Assembly (NCBI GenBank): GCA_026214975.1
Contig: CM047808.1
Location: forward strand, 56,632,583 to 56,696,582
DNA: 64,000 bases
Reading direction: 5' to 3'
DNA from: Gentiana macrophylla
Taxonomy: Eukaryota > Streptophyta > Magnoliopsida > Gentianales > Gentianaceae
Positions 57,114 through 64,000 of the stretch are shown piece by piece. The position numbers and the translations under genes are program-made. The notes under the pieces were generated by a model that was not told the origin of the DNA, searched no databases, and saw only the letters and a program-made list of their open reading frames with translations. Every line of letters starts with the position of its first letter. Positions within the stretch are counted from its first letter, which is position 1.

Positions 57114-58276
57114 TCAGACATCTGTACTCTCATCTCTTCTTTGGAAATAAAGAGTCTCAGGCTTTTCCTTTGGTTGCCCAAAATATTTCTTAAGTCGATG
57201 ACCATTCACTTTAAAAGCTTGATTACCATACCCATTCAAAGTAATTACTCCACTCGGATTAACCTCGAGAATCTCAAAGGGACCAGACCATCTAGACTTG
57301 AGTTTACCCGGAAACAGGTGAAGTCTAGTATTATAGAGTAAACCATTTCACCAACTTTGAATTCTCGGTCCTTGATCTTAGCGTCATGGAGTATCTTCGT
57401 TCTTTCCTTACTAAGCTTAGCATTCTCATACGCTCTGAGTCTGAATTCGTCGAGCTCGTTCAATTGTAACAACCGTTTCTCCCCACAGAGCTGGCTATCG
57501 AAATTTAAGAATTTAATTGCCCAGAAAGCTCTGTGTTCAAGTTCGACAGGTAAATGACAAGCTTTGCCATAAACCATATGGAAGGGTGACGTGCCCATCG
57601 GGGTCTTGAATGCAGTACGATAGGCCCACAATGCGTCATCCAGCTTAAGACTCCAATTAGATCTATTATTGTTCACGGTCTTCTCCAAAATTCTTTTCAG
57701 GCTCCGGTTGCTTACCTCGACTTGGCCACTAGTTTGAGGATGATATGGTGTGCCAATCTTATGTTTGACACCATATTTTTCAAGAACTTTATCAAGCGGC
57801 GCGTTGCAAAAGTGAGTACCTTCATCACTAATGAGTGCTCTCGGACAGCCGAATCTAGTAAAGATATTCTTTTGCAAGAATTTCTTTACAACCTTGTGAT
57901 CATTAGTTTGAGTAGCTATGGCCTCGACCCACTTGGAAACATAATCCACACAGACGAGGATATACTTATTACCACATGAAGATGGAAAGGGTCCCATAAA
58001 ATCTATGCCCCAAACGTCGAAAACTTCGCATTCAAGAATGGGCTTAAGTGGCATTTCCATCCTACTACTCTGCCGTCCAGTTCTCTGGCACCTATCACAA
58101 CCTTTACAAAAGGCTTCTGCATCCTTAAACAGAGTCGGCCAGTAGAATCCAGCTTGGAGGATTTTTGCAACTGTCTTGGGTGCTCCATAGTGTCCTCCCG
58201 TGGGACCACTATGACATTGCTCCAGAATATCCCATTGCTCATGTTCCGGAACACACCTTCTAAGCAACCCATCTTT
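57114..58276 (-). pseudogene. Ath-3 integrase
   Basis: The frame is open from just after the in-frame stop at 58277 down to 57245. Counting from the Met at 58267, zinc-binding residues are H19, H26, C57 and C60, and the catalytic triad is D89, D148, E184 with 35 residues between the last two. [12 protein letters not shown] and [12 protein letters not shown] are typical Athila blocks. Near 57335 one T appears to be missing from a T run: restoring the frame would carry Pol to the stop at 57114-57116, through [12 protein letters not shown]. Only this frameshift and the upstream stop prevent reading of the complete integrase. Confidence 0.9.
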
Positions 58277-58843
58277 TCAAACCCTGAACAAATAAGGATC
58301 CTCCCACACGAGATATTTTAGGTCAGAAAAGAACTTCTTCCTCTCCTGATACGTCATATCCTCTAAATGACCACTCGCTAAATAGTTGACGTAGTCAGCA
58401 TACCACGGCCTAACCGTTTCAAGCTTCATGAATTGCTCAGTCGGAAAATCAATGCCTATATCATTGTGATTCTCTGCACCCTCATTTACTAAGCGAGATA
58501 AATGATCAGCCACAATATTCTCACTAACTTTCTTATCCTTAATCACAAGGTCAAACTCTTGTAAAATCAGAATCCATCGAAGTAACCTTGGTTTTGCATC
58601 TGCTTTGTCCATAAGGTAGCGCAAGGCTGCATGATCGGTCCAAACAACAACTTGAGACCCTAGAAGATAACTTCTAAACTTGTCAATGGCAAAAACAACA
58701 GCTAAGAATTCCTTCTCAGTTGTGGTATAATTGCATTGAGCCGGGTTCAAGGTGCGGCTCGCATAATAAATGGGCCTGAACCTTTTATCAACTCTTTGAC
58801 CTAAAACTGCGCCTACGGCGTAATTAGAGGCATCGCACATCAA
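58277..58843 (-). CDS. Ath-3 RNase H and connection to integrase
   Basis: The 188-codon open stretch carries all four RNase H acidic residues (D4, E43, D70, D113, in MMCDASNYAVG, TTTEKEFLAV, VWTDHAALRY and VADHLSRL). It continues through FPTEQFMKLETVRPW into LVWEDPYLFRV. A TGA at 58277-58279 interrupts what is otherwise the same frame as integrase ([11 protein letters not shown] follows). The initial Met is internal to Pol. Upstream, a frame break near 58850-59160 separates it from RT. Confidence 0.88.
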   Translation of the reverse strand: MMCDASNYAVGAVLGQRVDKRFRPIYYASRTLNPAQCNYTTTEKEFLAVVFAIDKFRSYLLGSQVVVWTDHAALRYLMDKADAKPRLLRWILILQEFDLVIKDKKVSENIVADHLSRLVNEGAENHNDIGIDFPTEQFMKLETVRPWYADYVNYLASGHLEDMTYQERKKFFSDLKYLVWEDPYLFRV

Positions 58844-59159
58844 CTCGAAAGGCTTGGTCCAGTCAGGTGCAACTAAAATAGGGGCACTGATAAGCTTGTC
58901 TTTTAGACAATTGAAAGCTTCTTTTCACTTCGCATCGAACAAGAAATCTACATCATCTCTCAAAAGATTTGACAAAGGCTTGGCGATGGTAGAAAAATCT
59001 TTAATGAAACGCCTGTAGAAGCCAACATGACCTAGAAAACCTCGTACCTCTTTCACTTTGCCTTAGGTACGTCATCCTTTCAATGGCTTCGACCTTAGCC
59101 TTATCAACTTGAATACCAAAGATTGGACACCTTATGTCCCAAAACGATTCCTTCGCCTA

Positions 59160-59737
59160 CTAGAAAATGGCATTTTTCCCGCTTAAGCACCGATTTTTCT
59201 CAACACACCGTTGGAGTACCATATCTAGATTCTTTAAGATTTCATCAAAGCTATCGCCGTAGACTGAGAAGTCATCCATGAAGACCTCCATGCACTGCTC
59301 CACAAGTCCATCAAAAATGGCCAACATGCACCGTTGAAAAGTCGCGGGTGCATTGCATAGGCCGAATGGCATTCTGCGGAACGCAAAAGTATCAGATGGA
59401 CACGTAAAAGTTGTCTTCTCTTGGTCATTAGGATCAATGGCTATCTGGAAGTAGCCAGAATAGCCATCAAGGAAACAATAATACTTATGACCACTCGACT
59501 CGCTCAATAAGCCGGTCAATGAAGGGTAGGGGAAAGTGGTCCTGGCGGAACCTCATTAAGTCTACGATAGTCAATACTGAGACTCAGAGCTTTGTCACGA
59601 GTCGTAAGGCAACTTCCTCCCTTTTTCATTCTTTTATTTCGTGATTCCGCCTTCTTCTTTGGCACAACTTGAGTAGGGCTGACCCACTCGCTATCGGCGA
59701 TTGCATAGATGATGCCCATGTCAAGCCACTTTATCAC
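59160..59737 (-). pseudogene. Ath-3 reverse transcriptase, frameshifted
   Basis: The N-terminal RT block (MIKWLDMGIIYAIADSEWVS, VPKKKA) is in 59737-59516. The palm is in 59519-59160 with FLDGYSGYFQIAIDP, MPFGLCNAPATFQRCM and catalytic FMDD at residues 80-83. The two frames overlap by four bases and the joining IDYRRLN segment is shifted, so at least two indels lie between them. The thumb and connection region (58850-59159) is read only in pieces (for example [19 protein letters not shown]). Confidence 0.85.
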
Positions 59738-60694
59738 TTCTTTCTTGACAACCTCCTGCGCATATGCGGATTCACCTTCTCTCGAGGTTGTCTAACCTTT
59801 TAGCTCCCTCCTCCGCTCGGATTTTATGCATGCATACATCTGGGGATTCCTCGGATATCACCCACTTGCCATCCGAACGCGAGGATATTCTTTTTTTTGC
59901 ACTTCTATCACCGTGCTTCTTGCTCAGGGTCGAGTTTGAAGAAATGATCAAAGGCAATTTATCTCCATCCTTAAGAAAGATATACTTAAGGTTTTTCGAA
60001 GCGGTTTGAGCTCTAAATCGATGAGGTGGTTGCTCAATACTAGACTTTAACGGGCCACCTTTCTCGTTATGAGCTTGGAGTGGTTGACTAAAGAATAACT
60101 CATCTTCCCGAGGCTCAACCCCGAAAGTGCACTGATCAAATCATCCATCGGAATCCTCCGGTCAACACTTGCTTCCTTTTTCTTGTGATCGATCATTTTT
60201 CTTAACTCTTCGTCTTTAAGCTCTTACGCGCCTCTTCTTCCTATCATCTACTTCCCAATGAGTAGCTTCTCTCCAAAATTCTACCTCGTCCCAACTACCC
60301 ATCGAGCTTCTTCTTCACCAGGATGAAGTCTTCCGACTCGATTCTTTGAAATTATCGTTTGTTCTTTGGGCATCTCCATGCTTCTAACTCAATAACAGGC
60401 TCAGTGTGAGCGAGTGAAGATGACTCGTCAATGCCTACGGCTTGAAATGAATTAGAAGATGGTCCGCAGTCAGCCGGATCCTCAATGTCCATGACTTCAA
60501 AAACACCTATCTCTGTCAACTCCTCTGCTTCTTCAAAGTAGGCATCTTTTTCATCCTCATAGATAGCTTCGACAAACGATATTTCATCAATTACGGCTCT
60601 TTCAGGATGTGTCCCCCGTGTGAAGGTGACAGATGTGTCACCGACTCTAAGAGTAATCTGTCGCTGCGTAAGTCGATGAGAGCGTTAGAAGTGT
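59738..60694 (-). pseudogene. Ath-3 protease-RT linker, degraded
   Basis: About 950 bp between the protease and RT frames. Fragments such as FELKPPPLKS-like and MPLIISSNSTLSKKHGDRS can be placed by comparison with the linker of Ath-2, but no single frame spans the region. Confidence 0.5.
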
Positions 60695-61183
60695 CTAAAA
60701 GGTTCGGCCTAGAATTAGAGGCATCTCCTTATCAGGTGGATAGTCTAGAATAACCCAATCGGTAGGGAAGACTAAATGTTCAACTTGAAGGAGAACATTA
60801 GCTACACAACCGGCTGCAGTCCGGCTAGATTTATCTACCATCTGAAGAGAAATCGGGCGTTCCCGCATCCTTTTATCTAACCCGAGCTTTTTGCATACGT
60901 TTAATGGCATCACATTAATAGAGGCCCCTGAGTCGCATAAGACATTTTCGAATAAATGGCCTTCGATCTCACAGGAGATTGAAGGTCTGCCAGGGTCACC
61001 TCGCTTAACAGCAATTTTCTGTGAAACCATCGCGCAATCCTCGCGTAGCACTTCTTCAGCCATCCCCTGAAGTTTTCTCTTACTCCCACAGAATTCTTTA
61101 AGATACTTAGAGCATTTAGGCATTTCAGTTAATACCTCGGCTAAGGGCATACTAACTTGAGTGTCTCTAAGCATCCTCCTCAC
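60695..61183 (-). CDS. Ath-3 aspartic protease domain
   Basis: A 162-codon open stretch. The catalytic motif is LCDSGASIN with D84, followed by VMPLNVCKKLGL and, near the end, FPTDWVILDYPPDKEMPLIL ending in LGRTF, the ILGR..F block typical of gypsy proteases. N-terminal to it, MPLAEVLTEMPKCSKYLKE is the conserved segment before Athila protease. The domain itself looks intact. It is part of the Gag-Pol precursor, so the Met at 61183 is not a real start. Confidence 0.88.
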   Translation of the reverse strand: MRRMLRDTQVSMPLAEVLTEMPKCSKYLKEFCGSKRKLQGMAEEVLREDCAMVSQKIAVKRGDPGRPSISCEIEGHLFENVLCDSGASINVMPLNVCKKLGLDKRMRERPISLQMVDKSSRTAAGCVANVLLQVEHLVFPTDWVILDYPPDKEMPLILGRTF

Positions 61184-61250
61184 TCCAGCATACTGCTTGT
61201 CATTAGTGAGGGCTTTCTCTTTCCTTTTTGGGGGATAAGGAAGGGCTTTA

Positions 61251-62926
61251 TCATTCCTCAGTAGCTTGATTCTTTATCGCCTCATCCTCCCTATCCTTCC
61301 ATCTTACGAACTTTTCTTTCTTTTTCTTAGTCAGGGGTACCGCCCCTTGACTTTCCTTCCTTTCCTCATTATCAGAATTATTTTCATCCTCCGAAGAATT
61401 GTCACTAAGCTCCTCATTGTTGCTTTCTTCGGCATGTGGTTTCTGATTTCCCCCTCCTGAACTCATGGCGTCAGGAGGGGCTACTCGCTCCCGACATCTT
61501 GCCGGGTCCAAACATGTTACCACTTCTCAATGTTACTTCATTCAACTCCTCTTCTTGTCCATACTCCCATTGTGGTGTAATGGCAGTGCAAACATTCACA
61601 TCAGCTTTTGGGTTTCTCTCGGTATAACTCGGGAGTTTACCGTGAGGTCTGCTTGCTTGCCGGGATGCGCCATCTGACCAACTTGTCTCTCAATAGCTTT
61701 AACACTAGTAGACAGAGTCTTCACCATGTCTACCAGCTCATCAAATTTGTGTTGAGGGACACATGAGGTGGTATGATTTTGAGTTTGGTTCCATCCTCCT
61801 TGAGGCCTTTGGGAGTTAGGAGTTGTCCTTTGATAGTTTGAGTTGAAAGAATTCGAATTTGAAGGGCCAGGTGGTAACTTGGCTTGATTGAAGTTTTGTC
61901 GTTGAAATCCTGAGTAGTTCTGGCTTTGATTGAAGTTTCGGAAGGGTTGGTTTTGATTATCCATTAAATTTACTTCTTCCGTTATCTCCGTTCCTACCTG
62001 CATTCCAAGATCAGAAGGCTGCGTCTGAAGATTGGCCAGCTGCTTGCTTATCAATTCCATCTGAGCAACCAACAGCTTTGTATCAGGATTGCTTGCAGTA
62101 CCTTCTTTCTTAACAACATTGGTCTTCTTGGGAGTCGACCACATATTGTTCTTGGCGATGGTCTCAGCCACTCTGTAGGCAGTCTCATCACCTCCCCCTA
62201 AGAAGGATCCATGAGCTGTGGAGTCAAGATAGTCTCTATTAGGTTGAGAGACACCTCTATAGAACAGCTTCCGAAGAACTCATGTCTCGCTATATCCGTG
62301 ATTGGGGCATTTCCTCATCAAGAGATTCAATCTCTCCCAAGCTTTGCCAACAGTCTCATCCTCCAACTGCTCAAACGTAGCTATTTCCCGTGTCATCTCC
62401 ATAATCTTGCCTGGTGAAACCCACTTAAGAGCGAAGGCTCTTTTGACATCATTCCATGTATGGAGAGAATGATGTGCCAACGATTTAAACCACCGACTTG
62501 CTTCACCTTTCAAAGCAAAAGGAAATAGCTTTAACTTGACTATTTCAGAATCAACACCAGGATAATGGCCTGCTTCACAGATTTGTACGAATGTGGATAA
62601 AAAGTCGTGTGGATCTTCTTGATCAGTACCATGGAAAGAGCTATTCTGAACTAGAGCAACTACTCCGTTCTTTAGATCGAAATTCACTCCTCCCATGTCG
62701 GGAGGACGAATAGGTCTATGCCCCTCGAGAAAATCTTGATTTAGATATGGGGTGTAGGGTCCTGGTTCGATTGATTAAAAATTTGGTTTTGTCTAAATTG
62801 TTGAAGTTGTTGATTTATGCCGCCTTGTTGATTCTCTTTGTTCTTTGCAAAGCTTGCATTTTTGCGAAATAGTTTTAATTGAGCTTGGGGATCGGGATTT
62901 GGAATTGGTGGATCTTGATCCGCCAT
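61251..62926 (-). pseudogene. gag: Ath-3 gag, frameshifted
   Basis: The likely start is the ATG at 62926 (MADQDPPIPNPDPQAQLKLF). The frame stops at 62741. Capsid follows at 62696-62280 (NSSFHGTDQEDPHDFLSTFV, GEASRWFKSLAHHSLHTWND, VGKAWERLNLLMRKCP). A Gln/Asn-rich part with a coiled stretch (LVAQMELISKQLANLQ) is at 62171-61596, then an acidic serine-rich segment and KEKFVRWKDREDEAI at 61523-61251. The block order matches Ath-2 (WKDREDKAI there). No zinc knuckle is visible. Three breaks separate four open pieces. Confidence 0.85.
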
Positions 62927-63674
62927 GGCGTCAAGATCGGGAAAAGCCTCCTTCTTAGGATAGATCGTTCGAGTTCGTGATCGAAGATCGGTCCTTCTTA
63001 CTTCTCGTTTGCATAAACCGGAAGAAAGAAAAGGAAAAAAATCAACCTTAGGGTTGATGAGAACGAGTTTAGAGAAGATTGGAGGATTTAGAAGTGTAGA
63101 AAGATAAAAGAGCAGAGAAAAGAAAAGTGGAATTTTAGGGGTGAATCAACCGGCGTTCGAGTGTAAGTGGGCGCTGTTCGAGAGAGGATTCGTGAAGTGA
63201 ACGCTTGTTGAGAGTAATCGAATCAAGGCGTTGAGAAGAAAGATAAGGCGACGGGCGTTCGTTGATGGGTGAACGCTGCGTTGAAGGTTTTATTATTATT
63301 ATTATTATTATTATATAATTTTTTTATTTTTTTTTATTAATATCTTATTTTCGAATTTAGAAAAGGATCTAGAAACAGAAACAAGAAAAGAAACCTACCT
63401 ACGAAAAATTTAAAACAGAAAAGGCACTAGGACGGTAAAAAAAAACGTGTTGAAATCTTCTAGGGCCAAAATGGAGGGGAAAACAGTGGATTTTGACCTC
63501 GAAAACGCACTGAACGGCCTACGTCGGCGTCGGAACGAGCTTTCCGAATTGGGGTCCTGCGTTCCAAACGGACACTCGAGCCGAAAGTTATGGTCAAAAT
63601 ACAACCGTGTGCCCTAACAACCCCTTTTTACACAGAAAAATTGTCCTAAATAGAATCCGACAACCGTTACCAAC
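62927..63674 (-). other. Ath-3 leader
   Basis: Noncoding between primer site and gag. It has scattered ACG/CGT half-sites, one full ACGGGCGT (63251-63258), and a TTA/ATT microsatellite at 63290-63314. Nothing else is recognised. Confidence 0.5.
63290..63314. repeat. (ATT)8 microsatellite
   Basis: Uninterrupted TTA/ATT repeats inside the Ath-3 leader. Confidence 0.9.
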
Positions 63675-63692
63675 TCCCCGGCAACGGCGCCA
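63675..63692 (-). other. Primer-binding site of Ath-3 (tRNA-Asp)
   Basis: On the minus strand it reads TGGCGCCGTTGCCGGGGA, the full complement of the plant tRNA-Asp 3' end and one base better than in LARD and Ath-2. Confidence 0.94.
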
Positions 63693-63698
63693 AAAACT

Positions 63699-64000
63699 TG
63701 TTCGGTAAAAACGAGTTTTACAATTTATAACCGAAACACCCCAAGTATAAGGATCGTAGTATAGGATGTTAACGGGTCGTCCTAAGGGAGTGGAATGTTT
63801 ATCGGATCAAGGAACAATTATTCTATCGATTATGTCACAATTATTAACTAAACTAAGGTTGAAACTAACTAAAACCTAAGGAATAAACCTAAGAACTGAA
63901 CCCTAAAACTAAAACTAAAACAGAAATAAAACAAGCTGAAAAATAAGAAAACAGAAGGATGGACGAGCGTTCACTAAAGTGAACGAGCGTCTGGAAACTA
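63699..64000 (-). repeat. 5' LTR of Ath-3, 3' end only
   Basis: It repeats 53834-54130 almost exactly (TGTTCGGTAAAAACGAG onward). Two ACGAGCGT sites are at 63963-63970 and 63983-63990; the homologous second site in the 3' LTR copy reads ACGAAGTG. The remaining LTR lies outside the window. Confidence 0.92.

Larger units (their letters stand above)
53834..64000 (-). mobile_element. Ath-3: Athila-type Ty3/gypsy element, minus strand, incomplete at the edge
   Basis: Reading right to left: 5' LTR (63699 to beyond the edge), tRNA-Asp primer site, leader, gag, protease, RT, RNase H, integrase, 1.6 kb of noncoding 3' region, polypurine tract, 3' LTR (55456-53834). The LTR parts seen on both sides are almost identical, so it is a young insertion. 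The coding region has several frame breaks and one in-frame stop. The outer flank is off the window, so the TSD cannot be checked. Confidence 0.95.

Noticed and set aside
57245..57341. Plus-strand open frames overlapping the integrase 3' end
   Set aside because: They are antisense shadows of the Ath-3 integrase, without similarity of their own.

Overview
The window is plant nuclear heterochromatin built almost entirely of LTR retrotransposons inserted into one another. Three observations point to a land plant, most likely a eudicot. Both Ty1/copia and Ty3/gypsy lineages are present. Three Ty3 elements carry an Athila-type primer-binding site complementary to plant tRNA-Asp. Many insertions can be closed to the base by 5-bp target-site duplications (TSDs). 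I found no host gene I can defend. Only short low-copy islands (33394-33716, 38151-38244, 49125-49758, 51903-52052) are not obviously transposon.

Layout. 1-7340: 3' end of a copia polyprotein and its Angela-like 3' LTR, interrupted by a minus-strand solo LTR (990-4424, TSD TATAG) and by a 5'-truncated chromovirus-like fragment (about 5047-6615). 7341-15589: 3' end of an old Athila-like element (Ath-1), split by a complete non-autonomous Athila derivative, here called LARD (8708-14521, TSD ATTCT). 15756-49355: a roughly 4.3-kb tandem duplication (unit A 15756-33716, unit B from 33717). Each unit holds a copia LTR, a SIRE-like LTR with gag start, and an island segment. Unit A then received a gypsy LTR (19204-32846, TSD CAGAC), itself split by Athila element Ath-2 (19795-31703, TSD TCAAG). 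Unit B received a 400-bp MITE and a defective Tekay/Del-like chromovirus (38245-49119, TSD TAGGT), which was hit by a second MITE copy and a copia solo LTR (41184-43029, TSD GAGTT). 49759-51897: chromovirus solo LTR (TSD TAGGA). 52053-53649: SIRE-like LTR with its primer-binding site. 53834-64000: Athila element Ath-3 on the minus strand, with gag, protease, RT, RNase H and integrase recognisable, running off the right edge.

How the parts relate. Ath-2 and Ath-3 have the complete domain order but several frame breaks. LARD keeps only LTRs, primer site, polypurine tract and the 3' noncoding region, so it could move only with proteins supplied by an Athila relative. That shared 3' noncoding region is the most interesting part: LARD, Ath-2 and Ath-3 all carry two consecutive stem-loops whose arms change in compensating pairs, and a further hairpin beside an extra internal polypurine tract. 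LARD also has five stem-loops in its leader. Several unrelated LTR families share clusters of an inverted-repeat motif ACG-NN-CGT, usually just upstream of the TATA box.

Caution: near-identical repeat copies often differ at CAG/CTG or CCG sites (for example CAG in one copy, CG in the other), so some frame breaks may be consensus errors in methylated DNA rather than biology.
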